From Drosophila miranda (lineage: Eukaryota > Arthropoda > Insecta > Diptera > Drosophilidae): a stretch of DNA of 64,000 bases. The notes under the pieces are model-generated. The model ran no database searches. It was given only the letters and a program-made list of their open reading frames with translations, and was not told the origin of the DNA. The stretch spans positions 20,814,001 through 20,878,000 of the forward strand of contig NC_046676.1 of assembly GCF_003369915.1 (NCBI RefSeq). The letters are read 5' to 3'. Positions within the stretch are counted from its first letter, which is position 1. Every line of letters starts with the position of its first letter. Shown piece by piece: positions 21,586-33,294 of this stretch. The position numbers and the translations under genes are program-made.

Positions 21586-24478
21586 CTATTGCAACCACTT
21601 TTGCAGAATCAAAGCGAACATTATTGTCAAAAGGCTGGCTGCGAGTCCCGAGACTCCGCTGTAGCAGCCCATGTTGGTCATAGAAACAATGTAACGCCAT
21701 TGATCTGGTGTCTGGCATGCGTCCTGTGTGCAGGATGTGGTGTTGGTGGTGGCCTGAACTGACAGATACAGATCAGGACACTGTGTGATGGTGTAATAGC
21801 CGTTGCAAGCGCTGGACAGGTCATACGAAAAGCTGTTGCCGGTGATCTGAGAGCAGGTCTGTTCAATGGTGCTCGTGTTGGTCGAGCTTGTCGTTGAGTT
21901 CTGCTGGGGCCACTCATAGCTGCGCGAGGTGCAGATAGTATAGCTCCCACCATTCTGGGACTGAATAGTCACGAGGCGGTTGGAGCCAGTGCCGAAGAAG
22001 TAGTTGGCTGACACACGATAGAAGTTGACCATGCCCGGGCCGACGTACTGGTCCATCTGGTCAGTGCCCCAGCTGCTTGTGATCCAGGTCGATCCGCAGC
22101 GTGGATTGATGATGCGACGAGGTACTGAAAGACAAACATTGTCATTGCAACAACTCAATCAAATCGAAACTATCTTCCTACTTTTTGCAATGCGCTTGGC
22201 AACTGGTCCTGCCGAAGTGGCGACCGTACTACCCAAGGTTAGTGGGAACAAATCCTGGGTGGAATCACGCACAAAGCTGGCGAAACGCTGAATGCTCCCA
22301 CCACCATAGTAGATGAAGCGCAGATCTGGTATCTGCTCTTGAATGTACTGGATTTCCGTGGTGGCGTAGGACGAGTCACCATCGTTGATGGTCTGCTGAT
22401 TTGGTATGATCAGGGCCACCAAAGAGTGACCGCTCAGACTCGAATTCGTCTGCTCCGCGTTCATTAGGTTCTGGGTAATGTTCTGAATCGTAAGCAGCAC
22501 ATTGGGCAAGTTCAGACCCTGGGCATCTGTGGGAGGAACCAAATAAAGTTAGACTTGGATCCAAATGCCTTGCCAGCAATGACCTACATGTCGCCTGTGT
22601 CGTCACATTCCACTGTTGGGAGACATCTGTGATGTAGTGGGTGGTGTTCACAATCACCGACCCGTCCTGCGCCGACAGCAAAGTAACTGTGCTGGCATAG
22701 GGATGGATATTTAGCTGCTGCATGACGTAGCTGAAAGGGACCATCGAGTATAATAAAATACAAGTTAATAGCGCAATGGGAAGCCAACTTACAACACATA
22801 GTCAACAATGGAGCTGTACTGCCAGGAGGTATCCAGGAAAATGTATAAATTGGTCATGGGAGTGATGACATCCGTCAAGTCCAGGCTGCTGGTCGCCGTG
22901 CAGGAAACATCGTTCAGGGATTGCGCTGAGTCAGTGGGAGAAATAAGAAGAAAAAGGGTAATCCACAAGGACAGAAACGCTATGCATTGCTTGATTGCAT
23001 CGTTAATCTAATAAGCTCGCAAAGATCCTTTGGAAATGTGCTATATGATTGTACTGAGTGGTTCCGCGATAGTTTTCAAATGATGATCAAGATTACTTAC
23101 GCACATACGTCACCAGGGAAAGGGCGGCGGTTGAAGCAAATTGGGTGATGGCCAACGGCTGGAGGGTGACACGCAACTGCATCTCCCGATCCAGGACCTG
23201 TGCGAAGGCACTGGTCTGCTCTGTCATTTCTGCCGATGGGGCCACATTGGGGAACTGGCTCTGCCGACTGCACGCGTTGACCCCAGAGCTTAGCACTCCA
23301 TTCGTGGAGTAGTACATTCGAAGCAGTTGGGACAACTTTAAGCTGGACGCCTGCGTCCTCCAGGTGGCCACATTTTTGGCCAGAATTAAGCCATCAAGGC
23401 CTCCGCGAATCTCGGCATCGGTAGCTTCCAGATTGGTGCGCTGCGACAAGAAATACCAGTGCGGTAGAACCGTGTCGTTCCAGCCCCCAGTGGCGCCGAC
23501 AGAAGCTGCATTGTTGGTGGACACCGGCACCTGCACCAGCGTGACTTCGGCCAAGTCTCCGGCCAGAGTAGCCGCCCAGCGATTGTCAATGCTGTTGGTT
23601 GTCTGGGACTGACTGCGTCCTCGCCCACGTCGTTGGCTGGCCAGAGCCAGCAAGGTGTTTAGCTGGACTGTCTGCTGCTGAACGCCAGCCGCAATTCCAG
23701 CTATCACGGTGCCGGCGGAAACGGTCCCCCAGGGGGTACGAACAAGGCCGTCTTCAACGGGACACTGGCTGGTGCCTTCCGTGCCCGAATAAGCCCAGTC
23801 GGTCTCGTAGTCCAATTCTCCGAACTGAACATATTTCGAGTCTGGGATGGCTGAGCGTCCCCGCTTCGGACGAGTGTCTTCACTCAACCACTCAACATCG
23901 CCGATGAAGTTGTTCTCGTCGTCGTTCTTCGCTGACCGCGGCAGTCGGTGCGCCCGATATTGGGAGAGCTGGTTACAAACGGTGTTCTCGTCGCCGCGCA
24001 CCCTCGTGTCGAAGGTGCTGGAGAGCATGAAGTGTAGAGAGCATCGTTCCACACTGGTCAGCGAGCTGTTGGGAAAACTGTTGGCATTGCCGGGGATGAG
24101 GCGCGAAAGCAAAATCCGAAACTTGGGAAACTGGAAGCCGGTCGGACTGTAGGGAATAACACCATCGATGGCAGTCACACCAGGGGCCCTCTTGATGCCG
24201 TCCTGACGGAAGCGATGGAGCAAGGACACCGCCACTGTTCTAATGTCCGCCTGTACGCCGGACGTGGGGTAGCTGTTTTCCACCTTCTCGATCAGCGAAA
24301 TCAGCGTGTCCATGTTGGCTGGTAGTCGATTGTCTCGGTTCATGAAATATGATGTGTTGTAGCACTCCACGAGTGACGGTGGTATCTGCAGCATTGCATT
24401 TTCCTGTGCCTGCACAGTCCCCAATATAAGGGTCAGACCCAGGCAGAGGGCTGCTGCCATGCAATTTGTGGGTATCAT
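21586..24478 (-). CDS. Secreted, probably GPI-anchored protein with a VWA-like segment (gene A), five exons
   Basis: Exons are 24478-23101, 22925-22793, 22730-22588, 22526-22182 and 22124-21586. Phases and total (2538 nt) agree, giving 845 residues. A signal peptide (ALCLGLTLILGTVQAQ) opens a long N-terminal domain in exon 1 that I do not recognise. It holds N-glycosylation sequons and furin-like sites, RLPR near 178-181 and RPKR near 203-206. Exons 2-4 hold a VWA-like fold segment (NLYIFLDTSWQYSS, LVALIIPN, DLRFIYYGGGS), although a full MIDAS motif is not evident. Exon 5 is cysteine-containing and ends in a hydrophobic tail (LAASLLTIMFALILQ) typical of a GPI signal. An in-frame ATG at 24460 is an alternative start; the ATG at 24478 has the better context. 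A 3' splice site upstream of the ATG suggests a 5' UTR intron. A cell-surface or extracellular role is inferred only from topology. Confidence 0.78.
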
Positions 24479-24499
24479 GGTGTGGTATGTCGTTTTCGT

Positions 24500-26820
24500 T
24501 TGGAAACCTATAACAAATTGATTTCGATTAAGCTTTCGATTGGTTTTACAATTACACATGCACATATGGTTAACCTTTTGCCTTATTAGGTTAGCCCTGA
24601 CCCAAAAACATTCTAGCCAGTAATAAATTCTGATATCGTTGGCCTGCCAGTGACAGAAATTAGTTTTGAAATTAGACCTATTTTTCACATTCCAATGGCT
24701 CACTCTCCCAGTCCGTATCGCAGTGGCCTTATCAATGAACAGCAAGCAGAATGGGCTTTTAGGTGTCTCAATGTTTACTCGTTGTAAATGCCAAGATACT
24801 ATATTGATAACCTCATTGTAAATAAAAACAATAATTCCTTAAAAACGTTACTAATCGGTTGATAAATGACTAAGGGATGAGTACTGGTAATATCTGAGTG
24901 AATAGGTACAGTTAAATTGAGATCCGTCGTTGGAAAGCAATAATGTGTCACTTCCGGTTCTTGTCGCGTCCGCCCTTACAACACGTACGTCGGCTAGCTG
25001 ATATAGATCCATATTACAGCCTAGATTATCGAAGGGAGGGTGACGTCATGTCCCGAACATTCCCTCACTCCACCCCGAAAAAAGGCACTGTAAACGAGAA
25101 TGAGTCAAGTGCAGACCATACATACACACATATGTATATGGTATGTATGTACTGCAGTGATACCGATATCGGTTATCAGTTGTTATAAGATCAACAACGA
25201 ATTTTTGTACCCTTTTCTTCGGACTGCTAGCTGATATTTATTGGCATTGCCATACAACAGATAATACCGCTAGTTTGCGATACGGGGGTACCGACAACTA
25301 TGAATACTATGCGTACACAGGAAAATGAGTCAGGTGTAAAACTCACAAAAAGAACACTTCAGACCTGCGCCCCAATTTATGGATTCACTATATATAAGCC
25401 AACACACTACAATTGAAGCCACTGCGATTAGATAACAAACTAACTTGTGGAAACTCTCAACTTTTAGTTTTCGAGGTAGTCTTCGCAATTGTTTTAAGCT
25501 GATGATTTCTTCCTTTATTTCTTTTTCTTAAAATAGCACAGTTCACACTTTTATTACAGAATAATTCGATCCGTCACTCTTTGAAAGTCTTTTTTCCATC
25601 TACCGATGTGCACAGCGCTTTCCAGCATTACCTTGTTCCACCTGTTGGACTGTTCGTACTGAAGTTGGGTTCTTTGAGCAAGTTAGTGCCTCGCCCATGT
25701 GCGAACTGAGGCAAGTGTGGTAATTTTTGAGAGAAGCTTATCAGTAGTTATACTAATATCAGTGATAAGATATGGCCCGTTTGGGACTGGGTGAATAACT
25801 CTGAGCAATATGTGCAAATCAGTTCTTCATATCATTTCAGTTAAACTTTGTTCTGATACAGGGTTAATATCTTAAAATAATTAATAATAATAGTTTAATA
25901 GAATATCATTCATCTATTTTCAAAAAAGAATGGCGCGATTTTCAAATTTTAAATAATCTACTAGCGCGTGCTTATTTAGTGCTGTGTAATTTCCAGTGGA
26001 AATAAACATAATTCACAGTACTGCCGATTAAATTAATCGGTTTATTTTATGTTCGTTTTGAAATTAACGGAAAGTTAATTTTCAAAATTAATTTTTAATT
26101 TTCATTATGGAACCACCCCAAATACATACCCATACTTATACCCATAAGCAGGATCGTCTAGATCGGTGCCGTTGTTGATCAATCTATTTTTTCAAAGGTA
26201 TATTTAAGAAGAAAGGGTATAGAAACTTCCATACTCAGGGTTTTGAATTTTCGATCACAAATCGTACTTACGAGTATCATTTATTCCAATAGAGTGCATT
26301 TATATCCTTTTCGCTCATTCACTTTCAAACAATTTCTATTTGGCGCTTAAGTTTGGTGGGATTTTTTTGGGAATTCCTCTGATGGGATTTTTCCTCGCCA
26401 CAATGTCCCTTTTCAGCTCAGCAATATCCCAACATTCAATTTGTATGGGCCAGACTCATGCAACATTTTGGATACCCTGGGGAAATGGATGTTCTAGAAT
26501 TGTGAATATGTTTGACATCCCAGGCAAAAACAATTTATTTTCAATATAGTTTAATATTATTCAATATTATTTAATAATATTTTCAATATTTCAACGATAT
26601 TTTAAAGCTTATTGTCTTCTTGTAGGGACCAAGAATAGGTATCAGGATCGAGATATATATAAAAACACTCATCATATACATGAACATGTCTAACAAATGT
26701 CAATTTGAGAAAAGGTCTCTATTAGTTACGTTTTATCTTCATATAAATATTTATACTTTCATATAAAATTAACAAAATAGGGTGTACAAAGGCCTATACT
26801 ACGGCTTACACGCAATATAG
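24500..26820. other. AT-rich intergenic region, no gene seen
   Basis: About 2.3 kb upstream of gene A and before the array. It contains many short AT-rich stretches, a TATATATAAG at about 25,388 that could be a promoter element without an assignable gene, and no supportable open frame. Confidence 0.45.
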
Positions 26821-26821
26821 C

Positions 26822-27010
26822 GACTCTTTTTTTGTTGAACTTTTTCGTTTAAACCTTTTTTTACAATAAATACAATAAAAGCGAGGATTAAAAACTATCC
26901 AATCTTGTAGAAAATTTATTCATCAATAGGATAAAACTATGTGGGCATTGCTGAGAGATTTAGTTAGTCAGCATTATTCAAGGGAATATCAAAATTGAGC
27001 AATTTCCTTT
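26822..27010 (+). repeat. Diverged copy of the array's upstream region
   Basis: This stretch resembles 27,040-27,215 in order and spacing (a T-rich start, CAATAAAAGC, ATTAA, a CAAT block, ATAAAA, TATGTGGGCAT), with many differences. It looks like an older duplication of the segment that begins every array unit, sitting just outside the array. Confidence 0.55.
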
Positions 27011-27239
27011 TTCGTTTGTTTTGATTGACCTATTTCGCTACTTGTTTTTTGTTTGACTTATTTCGCTAAATCCTCTTTTTACGCAAAATGCAATAAAAGC
27101 AAGTATTAAGAATACACCAGTTAAATAGAAAATTGATTGATAAAGCGTATAAAATTATGTGGGCATGGCTAAATGTTCTATATAGCTGGTAATATTCGTC
27201 GGAATATCAAAAACGAGGAATACGTAAAATAGAACTTGA

Positions 27240-27345
27240 ATTCGTCAGTATATTTACGGTATATTTTTAAAATGAGACGGTATATTTTGGTATATTTCTA
27301 AGAGTCCGACCGTATATTTGATCGATAAGTTCACGGTAACACTGA
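27240..27345 (+). promoter_or_regulatory. Candidate TATA-less promoter of the Myb/SANT gene (U1 example)
   Basis: Repeated GGTATATTT motifs are followed by a half DRE-like ATCGATAA (27,321-27,328) and ACGGTAACACTGA, close to the fly core-promoter Motif 1 (YGGTCACACTR). This combination is typical of housekeeping or germline fly promoters. The same block recurs in every unit about 210-320 bases after the unit start, and a diverged version precedes FANCI exon 1 at about 38,820-38,920. Confidence 0.5.
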
Positions 27346-27533
27346 TAAGGTAAATAAATATTTCGTAAATAAATAAATTAATAGATCGCTAGATTTATCT
27401 AAATCTGAAGAGATTCAACTCCCTGCTACTGCTGAAGTGAACGCCGGATTGTCCTCTACACAGATTTGTGACAACGAATCCAGCGGCCAAACTGACCAAT
27501 CAGTCAAACAAAAAACCACGGAACATGTAAATA

Positions 27534-28418
27534 ATGTTGAAAATGTTCGTAAAAATTTATACTTACCACCTCATTGTATACAGGGGCAAACACAGAACTG
27601 CGCAGCAAGATGCCATATTCATCGCATTTATGGAGAGACACCCAATGATAGCCAAAAACTACCTCAAGGGTGATAAGCTGGCAGCTGAAGCCGCCTGGAA
27701 GCGGCTTTCAAAGGAGTTAAATAGCGTGGGTCCGCCTGTCAAAGAAGTTTGTGAGTGGAAAAGAGTAAGTGCCGAGCAATTGCGCTATGTTCCGTCATCT
27801 CACTTGGCTCTTGATAGGTATGGAAAGCCTGGAAAAGCTGCATTCGTAAAAAGATTAACAATAACAGGCTGGAAGATTCAAATGCCTGCGGCAAAGGCTC
27901 GCTGTATCATTATACACTCACTGCTCTAGAGGATGCAGTGGCCGTGATCTGTGACTTGTATGATAAGCACGACGAGGTCACAGCCACAGATGACGGTAAG
28001 ACAAAAATATCAAGCCGCAAAAAATGTATGTACTATTTCTATTTTATGTAAAGATGATGAGGAAGAAGATGACTGCTTCAGCCGGATCAATGACAGACAT
28101 ATCGACGTGAAATTGGAGCGCACTAGCACTTCGCAAACTCCATCTGCCAAAAAGCGCAAGCTGGTTCAAAATGATGTAAATGAATTAGAAATTGAACACG
28201 AGAGCACGGTGCCGATGCTAATGGACATTGCAAAGGAGCTGCAGGACATGAATAGACAAACTCGCTTGAACGCCCAGCGCACAGAAGCCAATACGGACGC
28301 GCTTTTGGCTCTAGGCACACAGATCTCAGACCTAATGCAGCAACAGCTCAAGGAGCGCAAGCGTCTTAATGCTGTAATGGAGAAATTTGTTATGAAACGC
28401 CGATTGGCCAAACGATAA
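27534..28418 (+). CDS. Myb/SANT (Zeste-like) DNA-binding protein, U1 copy
   Basis: Exons are 27534-27764, 27818-27995 and 28054-28418; 257 residues, intact. It has the short allele, so the C terminus reads KFVMKRRLAKR, a basic tail in place of KFVHKMETTD. It differs from most copies at VWKAWK (others VWKDWK) and at YHYTL (others YQDTL). Confidence 0.7.
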
Positions 28419-28746
28419 AATAAACAATTTGTTTCCTTTGGCAAATATTTTGATACTCAACAGACACGCAGTTGGTTTTGGCGGGAACCTTTTGAATTGA
28501 ATTTTCTTGTCAAAATTGTGTAGTGTACTGTTTTTTAGTTCCAATATCGTTTCTGGGTCTTCCGTTCAACGGTTTCCGGGTCAGAGGCTCACGAATACAA
28601 TTATTGATGAGCATATGAATGGGAAAATTATGCATTAATGACTATGAACTATACAATTTTTAAATAAGCTGCTTTTATAGTATTGCTGTTAGGCTTGCGA
28701 AATGAAATAAAGTTCATATATATACAGTTGCACATATTTAATTTAA

Positions 28747-29980
28747 GTGCGTAGTGTAGAGCTGAACTATAAACAATCCTTCGATTTGATCACACGATTG
28801 GCCCAGGACTTGTCCACCTTTTCTGCTGATGAACTGGCCTGGATTATCGAGCACTGTGTGGATGGCATGCGACAGGGAGACGCCAAGTGCGTTGGTTGGA
28901 AGGATTTGTTGCCAGATTCACTGGCTCTGCTTTCGGCAACTCCACGTTTTATACTAAATGGGGTGGGAACCGATGGAACCGAGTATAGAAACAATACAGT
29001 GAAAAGTATATGTACCATGCGATGGCCGCCTTCAATCCTGACCCCCATTGCTGACATGTTCAAGTAAGTTGCGCCCATAGAATGCTACAAAATTCTACTA
29101 AAATTTCCGTCTTTTTAGGGCCATAAATCTCAGTAACGGAGAAATTTTTAACGTAGCATAGGTTCGCCTAATTATTTCAATAATTTACTGTGTGTCTCTT
29201 TCTATAATTTGTTAATTTTTACCATCAGATCCATTTTCGGACAAAGAGCTGCGGGAGGCCGAAGAGACTATACTCCATCATTTGAATTACTGTACTATGT
29301 ATAAACTAACTGAGAAACATCTGGCCGTAATGTTGAGGGTGAATATGGGCTCTCCTAAATTGAATGAATTCTAATGCTAGTTTGTATTGGCAGAACTTCT
29401 CGCATTTGCCCGATGTCATTCTCACGCCATTCATGCTCAGCGCCATTATTTCGATGACAAGTGTGAATCGTGATCCAGAATCTGCGCGCATCTCTCGATC
29501 CATTTTGCTGCCATTCTTGCGAAATGTCATAAAGAATAATGAAGAAGAGATAACTTTGGCAGACTACTCCGTTTGGTATCGTGATTCGTTACAGCGCAAA
29601 CAAGTCGACTTGCAGCAGGTCTTAACGGTGCTCATAGATCAGAACAAAGATGGAAAAGATGTGATAACACCAGGACTAGTCCACCTAGTATTTTTTCTGC
29701 TTAAATCGCACTCGCCCAAAATGCATACTCTAGCAATTACTTTTTTAACAAAGTTCATTCGCAAACGTTTCATCTTTGGGCAAGGCATCATTAGACTCCT
29801 CTCTGAGTGGATGATTGTACATCAAGATCAAAACCAGTTTTTGGGTTGGTATTGGATTCCCCATAATATTTCTTTAATAACTATGTGTTTTTTCTAGAAT
29901 GTTTAACACTATTAAGTGTAGCTGGTACACCGTCTCAGAATGCACTAAATGACCTATTTCGCTACTTGTTTTTTGTTTGA
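28747..29980 (+). pseudogene. FANCI: FANCI fragment, U1 copy, exon 4 deleted
   Basis: Exon 3 (28747-29063) and exons 5-7 are present. Exon 4 (from 29119) is cut by a deletion of about 190 bases that removes the segment with LPALCFQLF and brings an in-frame TAG soon after the acceptor. This is the most degraded FANCI piece of the array, lying at its edge. Confidence 0.8.
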
Positions 29981-32900
29981 CTTATTTCGCTAAAACCTCT
30001 TTTTACGCAAAATGCAATAAAAGCAAGTATTAAGAATACACCAGTTAAATAGAAAATTGATTGATAAAGCGTATAAAATTATGTGGGCATGGCTCAATGT
30101 TCTATATAGCTGGTAATATTCGTCGGAATATCAAAAACGAGGAATACGTAAAATAGAACTTGAACTCGTCAGTATATTTACGGTATATTTTTAAAATGAG
30201 ACGGTATATTTTGGTATATTTCTAAGAGTCCGACCGTATATTTGATCGATAAGTTCACGGTAACACTGATAAGGTAAATAAATATTTCGTAAATAAATAA
30301 ATTAATAGATCGCTAGATTTATCTAAATCTGGAGAGATTCAACTCCCTGCTACTGCTGAAGTGAACGCCGGATTGTCCTCTCCACAGATTTCTGACAACG
30401 AATCCAGCGGCCAAACTGACCAATCAGTCAAACAAAAAACCACGGAACATGTAAATAATGTTGAAAATGTTCGTAAAAATGTATACTTACCACCTCATTG
30501 TATACAGGGGCAAACACAGAACTGCGCAGCAAGATGCCATATTCATCGCATTTATGGAGAGACACCCAATGATAGCCATAAACTACCTCAAGGGTGATAA
30601 GCTGGCAGCTGAAGCCGCCTGGAAGCGGCTTTCAAAGGAGTTAAATAGCGTGGGTCCGCCTGTCAAAGAAGTTTGTGAGTGGAAAAGAGTAAGTGCCGAG
30701 CAATTGCGCTATGTTCCGTCATCTCACTTGGCTCTTGATAGGTATGGAAAGACTGGAAAAGCTGCATTCGTAAAAAGATTAACAATAACAGGCTGGAAGA
30801 TTCAAATGCCTGCGGCAAAGGCTCGCTGTATCAGGATACACTCACTGCTCTAGAGGATGCAGTGGCCGTGATCTGTGACTTGTATGATAAGCACGACGAG
30901 GTCACAGCCACAGATGACGGTAAGACAAAAATATCAAGCCGCAAAAAATGTATGTACTATTTCTTTTTTATGTAAAGATGATGAGGAAGAAGATGACTGC
31001 TTCAGCCGGATCAATGACAGACATATCGGCGTGAAATTGGAGCGCACTAGCACTTCGCAAACTCCATCTGCCAAAAAGCGCAAGCTGGTTCAAAATGATG
31101 TAAATGAATTAGAAATTGAACACGAGAGCACGGTGCCGATTCTAATGGACATTGCAAAGGAGCTGCAGGACATGAATAGACAAACTCGCTTGAACGCCCA
31201 GCGCACAGAAGCCAATACGGACGCGCTTTTGGCTCTAGGCACACAGATCTCAGACCTAATGCAGCAACAGCTCAAGGAGTACAAGCGTCTTAATGCTGTA
31301 ATGGAGAAATTTGTTCACAAAATGGAAACAACCGACTAACTAGTTCCACTATTTTTATTATGGTTTTCTAAAGAAAATATTGAAAGTGTCCCTCAAGACC
31401 AAATGTTTGACCAGGAAAGCAAGATCTGTCCACTTTTTCAAACATTTAAGATTATTATAGTTAATGTAAACTAGGCGCATAATGGGGGAACCATGGGCAT
31501 TTTTGAGAGATGTGAAACGCCGATTGGCCAAACGATAAAATAAACAATTTGTTTCCTTTGGCAAATATTTTGATACTCAACAGACACGCAGTTGGTTTTG
31601 GCGGGAACCTTTTGAATTGAATTTTCTTGTCAAAATTGTGTAGTGTACTGTTTTTTAGTTCCAATATCGTTTCTGGGTCTTCCGTTCAACGGTTTCCGGG
31701 TCAGAGGCTCACGAATACAATTATTGATGAGCATATGAATGGGAAAATTATGCATTAATGACTATGAACTATACAATTTTTAAATAAGCTGCTTTTATAG
31801 TATTGCTAGTTAGGCTTGCGAAATGAAATAAAGTTCATATATATACAGTTGCACATATTTAATTTAAGTGCGTAGTGTAGAGCTGAACTATAAACAATCC
31901 TTCGATTTGATCACAAGATTGGCCCAGGACTTGTCCACCTTTTCTGCTGATGAACTGGCCTGGATTATCGAGCACTGTGTGGATGGCATGCGACAGGGAG
32001 ACGCCAAGTGCGTTGGTTGGAAGGATTTGTTGCCAGATTCACTGGCTCTGCTTTCGGCAACTCCACGTTTTATACTAAATGGGGTGGGAACCGATGGAAC
32101 CGAGTATAGAAACAATACAGTGAAAAGTATATGTACCATGCGATGGCCGTCTTCAATCCTGACCCCCATTGCTGACATGTTCAAGTAAGTTGCGCCCATA
32201 GAATGCTAAAAAATTCTACTAAAATTTCCGTCTTTTTAGGGCCATAAATCTCAGCAACGGAGAAATTTTTACCGTATTAAATAAATTCTCCGGGGCTCTG
32301 CAGGAGCTATCGCCAATGGAGCTACCAGCTCTGTGCTTCCAGCTCTTTTCCATGTGCCAAAATGCCTCACAACTGATTGTACCGCTGCTGGCATTGGAGA
32401 AGTATTTTCAACGCAATTACTATAAGCGCTTGTTCTCAGACATGAGCAGCAACTCTACAGATTTCGACAGCATAGGTTCGCCTAATTATTTCAATAATTT
32501 ACTGTATGTCTCTTTCTATAATTTGTTAATTTTTACCATCAGATCCATTTTCGGACAAAGAGCTGCGGGAGGCCGAAGAGACTATACTCCATCATTTGAA
32601 TTACTGTACTATGTATAAACTAACTGAGAAACATCTGGCCGTAATGTTGAGGGTGAATATGGGCTCTCCTAAATTGAATGAATTCTAATGTTAGTTTGTA
32701 TTGGCAGAACTTCTCGGATTTGCCCGATGTCATTCTCACGCCATTCATGCTCAGCGCCATTATTTCGATGACAAGTGTGAATCGTGATCCAGAATCTGCG
32801 CGCATCTCTCGATCCATTTTGCTGCCATTCTTGCGAAATGTCATAAAGAATAATGAAGAAGAGATAACTTTGGCAGACTACTCCGTTTGGTATCGTGATT

Positions 32901-33264
32901 CGTTACAGCGCAAACAAGTCGACTTGCAGCAGGTCTTAACGGTGCTCATAGATCAGAACAAAGATGGAAAAGATGTGATAACACCAGGACTAGTCCACCT
33001 AGTATTTTTTCTGCTTAAATCGCACTCGCCCAAAATGCATACTCTAGCAATTACTTTTTTAACAAAGTTCATTCGCAAACGTTTCATCTTTGGGCAAGGC
33101 ATCATTAGACTCCTCTCTGAGTGGATGATTGTACATCAAGATCAAAACCAGTTTTCGGGTTGGTATTGGATTCCCCATAATAATTCTTTAATAACTATGT
33201 ATTTTTTCTAGAATGTTTAACACTATTAAGTGTAGCTGGTACACCGTCTCAGAATGCACTAAAT
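29951..33264 (+). repeat. Array unit U2 (3314 bp), reference unit
   Basis: Complete long-allele unit. Order: last 18 bases of FANCI exon 7 homology, junction, Myb/SANT promoter and gene, 3' UTR with two AATAAA signals (one about 200 bases after the stop, one near 31,826), then FANCI exons 3-7. U3 has the identical length. Confidence 0.95.
30458..31339 (+). CDS. Myb/SANT (Zeste-like) DNA-binding protein, U2 copy, reference
   Basis: Exons are 30458-30688, 30742-30919 and 30978-31339, with GT-AG introns of 53 and 58 nt; 256 residues. Residues 20-92 form a Myb/SANT-like domain of the Zeste/MSANTD type: HRTAQQDAIFIAFMERHP, AAWKRLSKELNSVGPP, then across the first splice CEWKR plus VWKDWKSCIRKKI. 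An acidic run (DDEEEDD, 137-143), a KKRK nuclear-signal-like motif (169-172) and a coiled-coil-prone C-terminal helix (about 195-250) follow. The likely role is a nuclear DNA-binding regulator; targets are unknown. The ATG at 30458 is the first in frame, but its first 16 residues look like translated intron (a CATTGTATACAG acceptor lies at their end). An upstream open frame, out of register, may once have supplied the N terminus. This copy has KEYKR where most have KERKR. Confidence 0.75.
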
Positions 33265-33294
33265 GACCTATTTCGCTACTTGTTTTTTGTTTGA
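31868..33294 (+). pseudogene. FANCI: Headless FANCI fragment, U2 copy, reference
   Basis: Exons 3-7 are 31868-32184, 32240-32475, 32543-32652, 32708-33158 and 33212-33294, joined in phase to 398 codons. The match to human FANCI (from memory) is collinear: [17 protein letters not shown] to [31 protein letters not shown] to [25 protein letters not shown] to [29 protein letters not shown] to VTQGLVELGFILMDS. FANCI is the partner of FANCD2 in DNA crosslink repair; this fragment covers the N-terminal solenoid only. There is no ATG at its start and no promoter. The frame ends 17 bases past the unit junction in a TGA that is not FANCI sequence. Exon 6 uses a weak GGTTGG donor. Confidence 0.85.

Larger units (their letters stand above)
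27027..29950 (+). repeat. Array unit U1 (2924 bp)
   Basis: First full unit. It opens with the last 18 bases of FANCI exon 7 sequence joined to the Myb/SANT upstream region, so it is a true amplified unit and not the ancestral locus. It carries the short C-terminal allele and a deletion of about 190 bp in FANCI exon 4. Left of 27,027 the sequence is unrelated to the end of the other units. Confidence 0.9.

Noticed and set aside
26340-26549. 69-codon hydrophobic frame before the array
   Set aside because: Starts with TTG, not ATG, and has no supporting signals.
31888-32199. 103-codon minus-strand frame repeated in every unit
   Set aside because: Exact antisense of FANCI exon 3; it recurs only because the unit recurs.
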